64,000 nucleotides of DNA from JAJPHF01 sp035293805 (GCA_035293805.1 DATGMD010000018.1:124001-188000), one strand, 5' to 3'. Counted from the stretch's first letter, positions 23,735-31,764 are shown. The notes: generated by a model not told the origin, from the sequence alone. Made by a program: numbers and translations.

Positions 23735-24076
23735 ATGGCAGACGACGATCGCGCCGCCGAGGACGCGGGGCTGGCCGAGTACCGCGCGCGCTGGGAACAG
23801 CGCCACGCGGGCCAGGGGGAGCACTGGGAGGACTACGCGGCAGCCTACCGGTTCGCCCGGGACCTCGCGCACACGCCCGGGATCGAATATGGACGCTCGT
23901 GGGCCGACGTGGCGCCCGAGTTCCAGCGGCAATGGACGCTGCACGGCAGCGGGCAGAGCTGGGACAGCGTCGCCGACCTGATGCGCGAGGTCTGGGAGGA
24001 CGCGAGCGACGACGGCCGCTTGCTGCTCGAAGGCGAGCACCGGGCGCCCGAGCCCGAGCGCCACCCGAAGCCCTGA
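23735..24076 (+). CDS. Small acidic aromatic-rich protein, possibly stress-related
   Basis: 113 residues from ATG 23735 with GAGAGG upstream. The sequence is rich in Trp, Tyr, Glu and Asp (HWEDYAAAYRFARDLAH, YGRSWADVAPEFQRQW, SWDSVADLMREVWED). This repeated pattern of a Tyr/Trp helix followed by a W-x-x-V turn is seen in small uncharacterised proteins of Deinococcus and cyanobacteria, some adjacent to general-stress genes. I recall the resemblance but cannot confirm it. A clear intrinsic terminator follows at 24128, so it is a single-gene unit. No signal peptide or membrane segment. Confidence 0.7.
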   Translation: MADDDRAAEDAGLAEYRARWEQRHAGQGEHWEDYAAAYRFARDLAHTPGIEYGRSWADVAPEFQRQWTLHGSGQSWDSVADLMREVWEDASDDGRLLLEGEHRAPEPERHPKP

Positions 24077-24127
24077 GGGTCCCCGCGCCCCCGTCGATTC
24101 TAGTCCAGTTCTAAGCGCGATCGCGTG

Positions 24128-24148
24128 CCCGTGGCCCACGGGTCTTTT
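24128..24148 (+). terminator. Rho-independent terminator
   Basis: CCCGTG (24128-24133) and CACGGG (24137-24142) form a short GC stem followed directly by TCTTTT. It is among the few hairpins here with a genuine T-run. Confidence 0.8.
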
Positions 24149-24212
24149 ATCATCGGAGGCGCGAGCACGTCTTAACCTACCGCGGGCTACGCGCGGTCAA
24201 GACGGGGGAGTC

Positions 24213-24563
24213 ATGGTCGACCTATTGGCACGCATTGGGCCAGAGAGCGCGCTGGTGGCGCACTGCCTGGAGCAGGCCGCCTGGCACCAGACCCGCGCGC
24301 TGGCCTACACGCGCGAAGCGCACGAAGCGCGGCCCCAGCCGCTCGGCGCGGCGGAGCGGCGCGGGCTCCAGCTGCAGGCGCTGGAGCACCTCGTCCAGGC
24401 GCAGCAGCTCGTGCGCCAGGCCCAGCAGGCGTCACAGTCGCCCGGGCAGGCGACCCTGCTCGCCGAGCATCTCACGCGCCTCCAGGCGATCGCCGAAGAC
24501 GTCGAGCGGGAGACCTCACGCGGCTATCTCGGCGAGGCGCCGTCGGACCACGCTCCTGACTGA
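24213..24563 (+). CDS. Small helical protein of unknown function
   Basis: 116 residues from ATG 24213 with a GGGGGAG ribosome site. It is almost entirely helical and Ala/Gln/Leu-rich (LVAHCLEQAAWHQTRALAYTR, QALEHLVQAQQLVRQAQQAS), with heptad-like spacing suggesting a coiled coil or helical bundle. There is no signal peptide, membrane helix or recognisable motif. It is flanked by hairpins on both sides (24128-24148 and 24588-24618), so it is probably transcribed alone. Function unknown. Confidence 0.65.
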   Translation: MVDLLARIGPESALVAHCLEQAAWHQTRALAYTREAHEARPQPLGAAERRGLQLQALEHLVQAQQLVRQAQQASQSPGQATLLAEHLTRLQAIAEDVERETSRGYLGEAPSDHAPD

Positions 24564-24587
24564 GCCGGCCGCCCGCGTCGCGGCGTG

Positions 24588-24618
24588 ACCCGGCCGGTCC
24601 GGGCCTGGCCGGCCGGGT
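24588..24618 (+). terminator. 10-bp perfect hairpin
   Basis: ACCCGGCCGG (24588-24597) and CCGGCCGGGT (24609-24618) pair around an 11-base loop, between the small helical gene and the oxidoreductase gene. Confidence 0.45.
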
Positions 24619-24649
24619 AGTCCTCGACCACGGACGGAAGGAGACTGGC

Positions 24650-25591
24650 ATGGGCACCATGCGCGCCGTGATCGTCGATCCGACGGCGCCCGGGCGGCTG
24701 GCCGTCGGCTCCGTCGCAGCGCCGGTCCCGGGGCCGGCCGAGGCCGTGGTGCGCGTCGCGGCGATCTCGCTGAACCCCGGCGAGCTGCGCAACCGCGCGC
24801 GCTTCAGCCGCCCCGGCTGGCGGCCCGGCCGCGACTTCGCCGGCACCGTCGAGCAGCCCGCCGCCGATGGCTCCGGCCCGCCCGCGGGCACGCGCGTCGT
24901 CGGCCTCGTCGACGGCGGCACCTTCGCGGAGCTGGTCGCCGCGCGCACCGGCAGCCTGGCCGCGCTGCCCGAGGCCGTTACTTTCGCCCAGGCGGCGACG
25001 CTCCCCGTCGCGGGCCTCACCGCCCTGCTCGCGCTGGAACGCGGCGGCCTATTGCTCGGCCGGGCCGTCCTGATCACGGGCGCCTCGGGCGGGGTGGGGC
25101 ACCTCGCCTGCCAGCTCGCGCGGGCCGCCGGGGCGCGCGTCGTCGGCGTCGTGCGACGGCCGGACCGCGCCGCGCTGGTCGAGGCGGCCGGCGCGCTGGC
25201 GGTCAGCGACCTGGCCGCGGCTCGCGCGCACGGGCCGTATCACCTGGTGCTCGACTCCGTGGGCGCCGACACGCTGGCCCAGGCGTTGGAGCTGCTCGGC
25301 CCGGGCGGCGTCTGCGTGACCTTCGGCTCGTCGGCCGGCGGCGAGGCCACCGTGAACCTGAACCGCTTCTACCTCACGGGCGGCACAACGCTCTACGGCT
25401 TCTACCTGTTCGACGAGCTAGCGCGCCGCCCGGCCGGCGCCGAGCTTGCCCGCCTGGCCGCCCTCGTCGCCGACGAGCGCCTGCGCCCCCACATCGCCGT
25501 CGAGGCGCCCTGGACGGAGATCGCCACCCGCGCCCAGCAGCTCCTCGACCGCGACGTTCCCGGCAAGATCGTCCTGCACGTCACGCCGTGA
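24650..25591 (+). CDS. Zinc-independent MDR oxidoreductase (NADPH:quinone reductase-like)
   Basis: 313 residues of the medium-chain dehydrogenase/reductase superfamily, quinone-oxidoreductase branch. The GroES-like N-terminal domain lacks zinc ligands. The Rossmann part carries ITGASGGVGHLACQLARAAGA, the usual NADPH-binding Gly-rich loop, and later LVLDSVGADTLAQALELL and GGVCVTFGSSAGGEATVNL. Such enzymes reduce quinones or enoyl compounds with NADPH in the cytosol. ATG 24650 has GAAGGAG upstream; an ATG at 24659 is an alternative. It is convergent with the transketolase/binding-protein group. Substrate not predictable. Confidence 0.88.
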   Translation: MGTMRAVIVDPTAPGRLAVGSVAAPVPGPAEAVVRVAAISLNPGELRNRARFSRPGWRPGRDFAGTVEQPAADGSGPPAGTRVVGLVDGGTFAELVAARTGSLAALPEAVTFAQAATLPVAGLTALLALERGGLLLGRAVLITGASGGVGHLACQLARAAGARVVGVVRRPDRAALVEAAGALAVSDLAAARAHGPYHLVLDSVGADTLAQALELLGPGGVCVTFGSSAGGEATVNLNRFYLTGGTTLYGFYLFDELARRPAGAELARLAALVADERLRPHIAVEAPWTEIATRAQQLLDRDVPGKIVLHVTP

Positions 25592-25634
25592 GCCTCGGCT
25601 CGCCGGCGTCGCCCCGGTCGCTGCGCGCCGCGGC

Positions 25635-26702
25635 TCACGAGCCTTGCTGCACTTGCTCAACGTAGCCGCTCGCCTTAAGGCGGTCCACGAAGCTGCTGTC
25701 CAGGAACTGGTCTGGCTTGGCCGTGGCCGCGGCGGGCTGGTGGTCCGCGAGGAGCTTCAGATTGTTCTCGACGGCTTGCGGCGACATCGCCATGTCGTCG
25801 CTCACCTTGTCGCGGTAGTAGTTCCAGGTTTCCTGGGCGATCTCGCGGTCGTCCACGCGGCCGTACTTCATGATGGCGCTGATCGCCAGGTCGGCGTTCG
25901 TCTCGAAGAGGTGGGCGCCCTTGATCATCGCCTTCAGGTACCGCTCCGTCACGTCGGGATGGGCGCCGACGTAGTCCCGCGACGACACGATGGCCGAGCT
26001 GCCCATCTCGTAGTGGAGCGTGGCCACGTCGATCAGCTGGCGGAAGCCGAGGTCGCCCGCCTTGAACGTCTGCGGCGGCGAGAACGACCCGCCCTGCACC
26101 TCCCCGCTCTGCATGGCGGCTAGCGTCTCGGGCGTGCCGCCCGTGCGCACGATCGTCACGTCGGTGTCTGGTTGGAGGCCCCAGTGCTCGAGCGCCACGT
26201 GCAGCGCCACGTCGCTGATCGCCCCGTAGTTAGAGACACCCACGGTCTTGCCGCGCAGGTCGTCCGGGGTCTGGATCGACGGCACGACGTAGATGGAGTT
26301 CGTCAGATACGGCATCGCGGAGCCGAGCAGCAGGTAGCTGCCACCCTGCAGGTCGGCGTCGATCACCTGGTTGGCCCCCGCCACGACGATCGGCGCCTCC
26401 TCGCTGGACACCGCCCCGAGGATCGCCTGCCCGGCGCTGATGAAGGTCATTTGCACGTCGAGGTCCTGCTCGGCGAACGCATCGCCCTCTAGCGCCGTCC
26501 ACAGCGGCGCCACCGTCGCGGAGGCGGTCGTGTAGGCAGTGTTCAGGCTCACGCGCCCCGGCGGCGCCGGCGTGCTGGGGCTCGCCGTGCTGGCCGCGGG
26601 CGCAGCGCTCTGCGCGGACGAGCACGCCGCGACGACGAGCAGTACCACGCCCAGGCCAACGGCTCGCGGCCAGCGCGTGCTGGATCGACCCCAACCCGTC
26701 AC
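25635..26702 (-). CDS. NMT1/SsuA-type solute-binding lipoprotein
   Basis: 355 residues starting at GTG 26702 with GGAGGG upstream. The signal peptide ends in lipobox VVAAC (Cys27), followed by a Ser/Ala/Pro linker. The mature domain has the nitrate/taurine/thiamine-precursor binding fold: SLNTAYTTASATVAPLWTAL, EEAPIVVAGANQVIDADLQGG, LRGKTVGVSNYGAISDVALH, GGTPETLAAMQSGEVQGG. It lies downstream of the two transketolase-subunit genes on the same strand. There is no permease or ATPase beside it. The ligand could be a sulfonate, a pyrimidine (thiamine precursor) or another small molecule. Confidence 0.88.
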   Translation of the reverse strand: MTGWGRSSTRWPRAVGLGVVLLVVAACSSAQSAAPAASTASPSTPAPPGRVSLNTAYTTASATVAPLWTALEGDAFAEQDLDVQMTFISAGQAILGAVSSEEAPIVVAGANQVIDADLQGGSYLLLGSAMPYLTNSIYVVPSIQTPDDLRGKTVGVSNYGAISDVALHVALEHWGLQPDTDVTIVRTGGTPETLAAMQSGEVQGGSFSPPQTFKAGDLGFRQLIDVATLHYEMGSSAIVSSRDYVGAHPDVTERYLKAMIKGAHLFETNADLAISAIMKYGRVDDREIAQETWNYYRDKVSDDMAMSPQAVENNLKLLADHQPAAATAKPDQFLDSSFVDRLKASGYVEQVQQGS

Positions 26703-26849
26703 GGCGCCCTCCTTCTCCCAGATGCGGGCTGCCGCCCCGGTCCGCGCGTGCCGCCGCGGTACGCGCGGACTGTGGAGCCGTTGTCTTCAGCCGGTGGACA
26801 GGCGCGATAGCCGCGCGTTTGGCGCCGCAGACGTTGGCGGCGGCCCGCA

Positions 26850-27863
26850 CTACCCCGCGCCGACCTGACGCGTCCCCCGCCGCTTCCTGGCTACGACGGC
26901 GACGGCGGCTTCCCGGATCGCCTCCGCGGTCAGCCCGAAGGCCGCCAGCAGCTCGTCCGGCGCCCCGCTCTCCCCGAAGCGGTCCTGCACGCCGATGAGC
27001 TGCATGGGCACCGGGGACCGTTGCACGACCAGCTCGGCCACGGCCGAGCCTAGCCCCCCCGCGACCTGGTGCTCCTCCACCGTGACGATGGCGCCGGTCT
27101 CCTCGGCCGCTCGCACCAGCGTCGCCTCGTCCAGCGGCTTGATGGTGTGGCAGTTGATGACCCGCGCCGCGATGCCCGCCGCCGCGAGGTCGCGCGCCGC
27201 CAGCAGCGCCCGGTACACCATCTGGCCGCAGGCGATGATCGCCACGTCGTCGCCGTCCCAGTAGACCTCCGCGCGGCCGATGGCAAACGGCGTCTCCTCG
27301 GTCGTGATCAGCGGCACCTTCGCCCGCGACAGCCGTAAGTAGCTCGGCTGGGCGGTGCGGGCGATCGCCAGGGTGGCGCGCTTCGCCTCCAGCGCGTCGG
27401 TCGGGCAGACCACCACCATGTTGGGCAGCACGCGCGTGATGGCGATGTCTTCGAGCGCCTGGTGGGTTGCCCCGTCGGGGCCGACGGACACGCCGGCGTG
27501 CGAGCCCACGATCTTGACGGGCTGGTCGTTGTAGCAGACCGTCGTGCGGATCTGCTCCCAGTTCCGGCCCGGCGAGAACATGGCGTACGAAGTAGTGAAC
27601 GGCACCTTGCCCACGGCGGCCATCCCCGAGGCGACGGTCACCAGGTTCTGCTCCGCCACGCCCACCTCGACGAACCGCTCGGGGAATCGCTCCTTGAACG
27701 CCTCGGTGCGCGTTGACTCGGTGAGATCCGCGCTCAGCGCGACGATTCGCGGGTCCTCGGCCCCCGCCTGCACGAGCCCATCCCCGTAGCCGTTCCGCGA
27801 CGGGACCTGCTCCAGGTCGGCGGCGAACAGCTTGGGGTTCAAATGCTGCGCGGGGTTGATCAT
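26850..27863 (-). CDS. Transketolase-like enzyme, C-terminal subunit
   Basis: 337 residues covering the pyrimidine-binding and C-terminal domains of a transketolase/DXS-like enzyme. Marks are RNGYGDGLVQAGAEDPRIVALSADLTEST, the catalytic-Glu region VGVAEQNLVTVASGMAAVGK, TSYAMFSPGRNWEQIRTTVCYN, SHAGVSVGPDGATHQALEDIA and VTVEEHQVAGGLGSAVAE. Archaea and many bacteria split transketolase into two genes in this way. ATG 27863 overlaps the N-subunit stop (ATGA at 27860-27863), so the two are translationally coupled and form a heterodimer. It needs thiamine diphosphate. The substrate may be central pentose phosphates or a dedicated sugar. Confidence 0.92.
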   Translation of the reverse strand: MINPAQHLNPKLFAADLEQVPSRNGYGDGLVQAGAEDPRIVALSADLTESTRTEAFKERFPERFVEVGVAEQNLVTVASGMAAVGKVPFTTSYAMFSPGRNWEQIRTTVCYNDQPVKIVGSHAGVSVGPDGATHQALEDIAITRVLPNMVVVCPTDALEAKRATLAIARTAQPSYLRLSRAKVPLITTEETPFAIGRAEVYWDGDDVAIIACGQMVYRALLAARDLAAAGIAARVINCHTIKPLDEATLVRAAEETGAIVTVEEHQVAGGLGSAVAELVVQRSPVPMQLIGVQDRFGESGAPDELLAAFGLTAEAIREAAVAVVARKRRGTRQVGAG

Positions 27864-28747
27864 TGGTGCTCGCTCTCAATCCGCCCTCGCAGGGTCCGGA
27901 GCTCGGCCAGGGCCACCGCGGCCTGTTGCCCCTTGGGCGGGGCGCCGGGGACGTTCGCCGCGTCCGGCGGGTTCCCGTGCCACTCGAAGCGCTGCTCCAT
28001 GAAGTCCACGCCGCGCCCCGGAATCGTGTGGGCGATGATCAGCGTGGGCTTTTCGAAGATCGCCTTCGCTTCCTCGCAGGCGGCCACGATCTGCTCGTAG
28101 TTGTGGCCGTCGATCTCCAGCACGTGCCAGTTGAACGCCTCGTACTTGGCCCGGATGGAGTCGAGCGGCATCACGTCCTCGGTAAAGCCGTCGATCTGGA
28201 TGTTGTTCCGGTCCAGGATCTCGGTGAGGTTGTGCAGCCGGTACTTGGCGGCGAACATCACCGCTTCCCAGGTGTTGCCCTCGTCGTGCTCGCCGTCCGA
28301 CGTCAGGCAGTAGGTGCGCCAGCGCAGCCCCTCCCGCTTGGCGACGAGCGCCATGCCGCACGCCTGCGACAGCCCCGACCCGAGTGGCCCCGAGCTCGTC
28401 TCGATGCCGGGCAGGGTGCCCCGGTGGGGATGCCCTTGCAGCCGCGAGCCGAGCTTCCGCAGCGTCGCCAGCTCGTCGACGGGAAAGTAGCCGGCCTCTG
28501 CGAGGGTCGCGTACAGGACCGGGCAGATGTGGCCGTTCGAGAGCACCAGGCGGTCGCGGTCCGGCCACTGCGGGCGTTGCGGGTCGTGGCGTAGCACCTT
28601 CCAGTACAGCGCCGTGAACACGTCGGCCATCCCGAGCGGACCAGCCGAATGGCCCGACCCGGCCGCCACCAGCATCTCGATCACGTCTTGCCGGATCGTG
28701 TTCGCGGTGCGCTGGAGGGCGCGGAGGTCGTCGTCGGTGAGAAACAT
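27860..28747 (-). CDS. Transketolase-like enzyme, N-terminal (ThDP-binding) subunit
   Basis: 295 residues equal to the N-terminal ThDP-binding domain of transketolase: MLVAAGSGHSAGPLGMADVFTALYWK, SNGHICPVLYATLAEAGYFP, ETSSGPLGSGLSQACGMALV, and the ThDP motif GEHDEGNTWEAVMFAAKYRLHN-type region (GDG replaced by SDGEHDEG). HTIPGRGVDFME is also typical. It pairs with the overlapping downstream C-terminal subunit gene. The group is binding protein (28838-29854), this gene, C-subunit, second binding protein, all leftward, and may be an operon. The association with NMT1-like receptors suggests uptake of a substrate or cofactor precursor for the same pathway. Confidence 0.92.
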   Translation of the reverse strand: MFLTDDDLRALQRTANTIRQDVIEMLVAAGSGHSAGPLGMADVFTALYWKVLRHDPQRPQWPDRDRLVLSNGHICPVLYATLAEAGYFPVDELATLRKLGSRLQGHPHRGTLPGIETSSGPLGSGLSQACGMALVAKREGLRWRTYCLTSDGEHDEGNTWEAVMFAAKYRLHNLTEILDRNNIQIDGFTEDVMPLDSIRAKYEAFNWHVLEIDGHNYEQIVAACEEAKAIFEKPTLIIAHTIPGRGVDFMEQRFEWHGNPPDAANVPGAPPKGQQAAVALAELRTLRGRIESEHQ

Positions 28748-28837
28748 ACGTCCTGCGGCACGCGCGGTCGCCAGCCGGAGCGGGGCCTCGCTGACGCCGC
28801 CGGCTCTGCCGCAGAACGTGTGCCAGGGCGAGCCAGG

Positions 28838-29854
28838 CTACTGGCCGTAGCGGTCCACGTAGCTAGGATCGACGTACTTGCTGGGCGGCGCCGTCGGCGC
28901 CGTCAGCTGGCCCAGGTCCACGAGGGCGTCGAGGACGGCCTGCACGCCCGCCGGGTTGATGTGCCCGCCCGGCGGGAACGAGTGCATCTGCTCGACGTAC
29001 AGCTCATAGGTAGCGCGGGCGTCCTCGGGGGCGATGCGCGTCTGGTCGGTCAGGATCTGGATCGCTTGGTCCTTGTTGGCCGGGTCGTACAGCCACCGCT
29101 GGCCCGCCTGGTAAGCGCGGATGAAGCGTGCCACGGTGTCCTCGTTCGCGCGGAGCCAGTCGGGGCGCGAGGTGTAGCCCGTGAACTCGAACGCCGGCAC
29201 GACCTCCGTCGAGCGGCCGATGTCGCGGTAACCCTGCCGCTCGGCCGCGAAGTCGAATGGCTGGATGAGGACCGAGGCGTCGACCCCGCCGGCCACCAGC
29301 GCCGCCAGCCGCTCGGGCGTGCCGCCGGCATAGACGAAGTTGTAGTCGTCGGGCCCGAGCCCCGCCTGCCGCAGCATACGGCTGACGAGATAGTAAGTGA
29401 TGCCGTTCGGCGAGTCGACCATGATCGTCCGGCCGCGCAGGTCGGCGTAGGAGCGGATGTCCGGGCGGGCCAGCAACCGGTAGACCGGGTTCGCGAACTC
29501 CGTCAGCCACCACACGGCGTTGCCGCCCCGCTCGACGGCGCGGATGTGGATGTCCATGGCCGCGACGCCCAGGTCGACCGAGTTGCCCACGACCGCCGTG
29601 CTGACCTGCGGCGCGCCGCCGAGCACCGTCGTCTCGGGCGCCAGCCCCTCCTGGTCGAAGGCGCCGATGGCTTGCGTGGCGAAGAACGGCCAGGCGAGCG
29701 CCGTGATCGAGACGAGCCCCACCGACAGCGGCGTGCGCTGCTGCGCCGGCGCCGCCGCCCGCGCGGTATCGGCGTGCTGGGCCGCCAAGGGGAGCCCGAC
29801 GAGCGCGGCCGCCGCGACCACAGCCGCGAGCGCGAGCGGTCTCATGCGACGCAT
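28838..29854 (-). CDS. NMT1/TauA-type solute-binding protein
   Basis: 338 residues from ATG 29854 with GGAGGT upstream; a longer frame to 29941 is rejected because the signal peptide starts here (RPLALAAVVAAAALVGLPLAAQ). No lipobox Cys is present, so the protein is exported and soluble or anchored otherwise. The binding fold is clear: LSVGLVSITALAWPFFATQAIGA, NSVDLGVAAMDIHIRAVERGG, LRGRTIMVDSPNGITYYLVS, GGTPERLAALVAGGVDASVL. It is the first gene of the leftward group with the transketolase subunits. It is only distantly similar to the other receptor of the group. Confidence 0.87.
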   Translation of the reverse strand: MRRMRPLALAAVVAAAALVGLPLAAQHADTARAAAPAQQRTPLSVGLVSITALAWPFFATQAIGAFDQEGLAPETTVLGGAPQVSTAVVGNSVDLGVAAMDIHIRAVERGGNAVWWLTEFANPVYRLLARPDIRSYADLRGRTIMVDSPNGITYYLVSRMLRQAGLGPDDYNFVYAGGTPERLAALVAGGVDASVLIQPFDFAAERQGYRDIGRSTEVVPAFEFTGYTSRPDWLRANEDTVARFIRAYQAGQRWLYDPANKDQAIQILTDQTRIAPEDARATYELYVEQMHSFPPGGHINPAGVQAVLDALVDLGQLTAPTAPPSKYVDPSYVDRYGQ

Positions 29855-29937
29855 AGCCACCTCCAGCGCGAAATCGCGGCCCCATTGTAGCGCACCCGCT
29901 CCCCGCGCGGGGCCCGCCGCGCCGGCGTCGCGCGCCA

Positions 29938-30138
29938 TCACGCCCAGTGGACCGGCGCCCCTCGCTGCGCCCTGCCAGGGGGAGCCACTGACGCCGCTGC
30001 TGTGCTCTCAGGCCGGCGCCCCGCCGGTGCGCTCGACAGCACCGATCGCACCCGTTTCACGCTGTCTTGTAACCCTTTGCGCTCGATTCGCCGCCGTGCC
30101 CGGGCTACTTTCAGTGGCTCGTGCGATTGGTCCGACAT
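29938..30138 (-). CDS. Possible small basic protein (doubtful)
   Basis: 66 codons from ATG 30138, preceded by GGGAG at a short 2-3 base distance. The product would be basic and Ser/Ala-rich (KVARARRRIERKGLQDSVKR). It lies directly after the leftward terminator-like hairpin. There are no recognisable motifs, and the latter half is low complexity. It may be non-coding. Confidence 0.25.
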   Translation of the reverse strand: MSDQSHEPLKVARARRRIERKGLQDSVKRVRSVLSSAPAGRRPESTAAASVAPPGRAQRGAPVHWA

Positions 30139-30158
30139 ATCTCCCACGCTCTTGGCAT

Positions 30159-30187
30159 GAAAAATAGGTTGCGTCTCCACGCAACCT
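30159..30187 (-). terminator. Leftward intrinsic terminator without an upstream gene
   Basis: AGGTTGCGT (30166-30174) and ACGCAACCT (30179-30187) form a perfect 9-bp stem with a 4-base loop, followed leftward by ATTTTTC. This is a classic terminator on the minus strand, yet no annotated minus-strand gene ends here. An unannotated short transcript or attenuator is possible. Confidence 0.65.
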
Positions 30188-30243
30188 GTACGAAGATTGC
30201 TGTAAGCCGAGCGCCCAATGGCAGATGACGTGCCAGGTATGGC

Positions 30244-30272
30244 TTGCGTGGCCGAGACGGGGCAACTATGAT
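30244..30272 (+). promoter_or_regulatory. Promoter for the receiver protein at 30335
   Basis: TTGCGT (30244-30249) and TATGAT (30267-30272) are separated by 17 bases. The predicted start is near 30279, giving a leader of about 55 bases. Confidence 0.55.
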
Positions 30273-30334
30273 AGTGCTCACCTCGCCCGCGGCCATAGCA
30301 TGCGCAACACACGCATCTGCGTTGGGAGTAGGGA

Positions 30335-30724
30335 GTGGCCCACCCTCGTCCGGTCGTTCTCGTGGCCGACGACGATCAGTCGCTCTGCGACCTCCTCCAC
30401 GAGTTCCTCGAGGAGGAAGGGTATACTGTCGTCGGCATGCGGACGGGCCTCGCCGCTCTCGTCCGCCTCGAAGCGGGCGGGATCGACCTGGCGTTGCTGG
30501 ATTGGCGCCTGCCCGGCCTGACCGGGCCCGACATCTGTCGCCGTATACGGGCCGCGGAGCGAGCCGACGCACGGCGCTTGCCGATCGTCGTGACCAGCGC
30601 ATCGGGCCATCTAGAGCGCGCCGCCGCGCTGGCTGCCGGCGCGGACGACTACCTCGCCAAACCCTTCGAGCTGGACGACCTGCTCGCGCTCCTTGCCCGG
30701 CACCTACCCTCGCCCGCCAGCTAA
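30335..30724 (+). CDS. Stand-alone response regulator receiver protein
   Basis: 129-residue receiver domain: VVLVADDDQSLCDLLHEFLEE at the N-terminus, phospho-Asp in LALLDWRLPGLTGPD, Ser in IVVTSASGH and Lys in DDYLAKPFELDDL. No output domain. Start GTG 30335 is preceded by GGGAG at 30324-30328. It is the second single-domain receiver of the window (the other is at 7633). It precedes a methyltransferase gene by about 100 bases but has no kinase neighbour. It likely acts as a phosphorelay intermediate or through protein contacts. Confidence 0.88.
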   Translation: MAHPRPVVLVADDDQSLCDLLHEFLEEEGYTVVGMRTGLAALVRLEAGGIDLALLDWRLPGLTGPDICRRIRAAERADARRLPIVVTSASGHLERAAALAAGADDYLAKPFELDDLLALLARHLPSPAS

Positions 30725-30823
30725 GCCGCTGGCCGTGATCGGATTCGGCCGCCGCTCGCCCGGCGAAGCCTTGCCGACAAGCGTCCGGGGTGCGACCCGC
30801 TAGCGCTGCACTGAGGAGTGCCC

Positions 30824-31615
30824 TTGCCCAGTTTTGACGAATGGTTCGCCGCGCTGGCGCGGGGGGCAGGCGCCACGTACGAGCAGGTGTGGTCCGCCGC
30901 GTTCGGGGCCAGCCAGCACATCGGCCAGCAAGGCTACCTGACCGCCGACGCGATAGTTGCGCTGGGACGCGCCGTCGGCGCGGGGCCTGGCACGCGCGTG
31001 CTCGACGTCTGCTGCGGGCCGGGCGCCCCCGTGGCCCTGCTGGCGCGCCGGCTGGGCTGCAGCGCGGTCGGCGTCGACCGCTCGGGCGCGGCGCTGCGGT
31101 TCGCGGCGGGCCGCGCCGGCGCTCCCAGATACGTGATGGGCGACGCCATGTCCTTGCCCTTCGCGACGGCGGCCTTTGATTCCGTCGTGATGTTTCACAG
31201 CATGTTGGCGATCCCCGACAAGACCGCGCTCCTCCGCGAGGTGGCCCGCGTGCTCGTGTCCGGCGGCCGGTTTGGCTGCACGGCGGAGGTCGGCACGCCG
31301 CTCGACGGCGCGGAGCTGGCCAAGATGGAGCCGGACCCCCTGGCGCACGTGCTGGAGGAATCGGACCTGCTCGGCATGCTGCGGGGCGCGGGACTACTGC
31401 CGCGGCGCGTCGACGATCTAACGCGGCAGCACGCCGGCATCGCCCGGCGCCTCGCCGATGCCATGACCGCGGCCCGTGGACCACTCGCCCGCGACCTGGG
31501 AACGACGGCCGTAGACGCGGTGCTCGCCAGCACACTGATCTGGGCCGACTTGTTCGAACGCCGCCGGGTCGCCGCCATTGCGATCGTCGCGCAGCGCCAG
31601 CCCTCCCCGGCGTGA
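30824..31615 (+). CDS. Class I SAM-dependent methyltransferase
   Basis: 263 residues with a Rossmann methyltransferase core. Motif I is TRVLDVCCGPGAPVALLAR, followed by an acidic residue in VGVDRSGAALRFA, DAMSLPFATAAFDSVVMFHS (motif II/post I) and EVARVLVSGGRFGCTAEV. TTG 30824 is favoured because GAGGAG at 30813-30818 lies 5 bases away; GTG 30818 overlaps that ribosome site. The N-terminal helices (FDEWFAALARGAGATYEQVW) are like those of small-molecule or quinone-type methyltransferases. The substrate is not deducible. It is convergent with the lysozyme-like gene across a 57-base inverted repeat. Confidence 0.88.
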   Translation: MPSFDEWFAALARGAGATYEQVWSAAFGASQHIGQQGYLTADAIVALGRAVGAGPGTRVLDVCCGPGAPVALLARRLGCSAVGVDRSGAALRFAAGRAGAPRYVMGDAMSLPFATAAFDSVVMFHSMLAIPDKTALLREVARVLVSGGRFGCTAEVGTPLDGAELAKMEPDPLAHVLEESDLLGMLRGAGLLPRRVDDLTRQHAGIARRLADAMTAARGPLARDLGTTAVDAVLASTLIWADLFERRRVAAIAIVAQRQPSPA

Positions 31616-31675
31616 CGGGATCATGCCTGCGCCCACGCGCCTACCTAAGTCGATGGCCATGATCGACTGGAACAT

Positions 31676-31732
31676 CGCCGCCGTAAACGGCGGGCCTGGC
31701 GACTAGACTCAGGCCCGCCGTTTACGGCGGCG
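31676..31732. terminator. Perfect 23-bp inverted repeat between convergent genes
   Basis: Arms at 31676-31698 and 31710-31732 are exact reverse complements around an 11-base loop. Each arm itself contains CCGCCGT-AA-ACGGCGG, able to fold into a 7-bp hairpin. It probably terminates both convergent transcripts. No T-run on either side. Confidence 0.6.
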
Positions 31733-31764
31733 ACCGGAAATGTACTGGAACCAGGGGCATCTGC

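Larger units (their letters stand above)
29855..30334. other. 480-base intergenic region, less GC-rich, with an orphan terminator and possible small ORF
   Basis: The region contains a leftward hairpin plus T-run (30159-30187), a rightward promoter (30244-30272) and a weak leftward ORF (29938-30138). No tRNA or known riboswitch is recognised. A CTGAGA-like stretch resembles one part of a TPP riboswitch but the rest is missing. Confidence 0.5.

Noticed and set aside
26230..27879. 549-codon leftward frame over transketolase C-subunit and receptor
   Set aside because: Low-complexity Gly/Arg shadow; the real frames show complete domain motifs.
29960..30030. TPP-riboswitch-like stretch (CTGAGAG, later GCAGCGAGGGG) upstream of the leftward receptor gene
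   Set aside because: The key CTGATCTGG and AATGCCAGCG parts are absent and spacing is wrong, so the resemblance is only partial.
30111..31535. 474-codon leftward frame over the receiver and methyltransferase genes
   Set aside because: Arg/Pro/Ser shadow, antisense to two genes with clear motifs.
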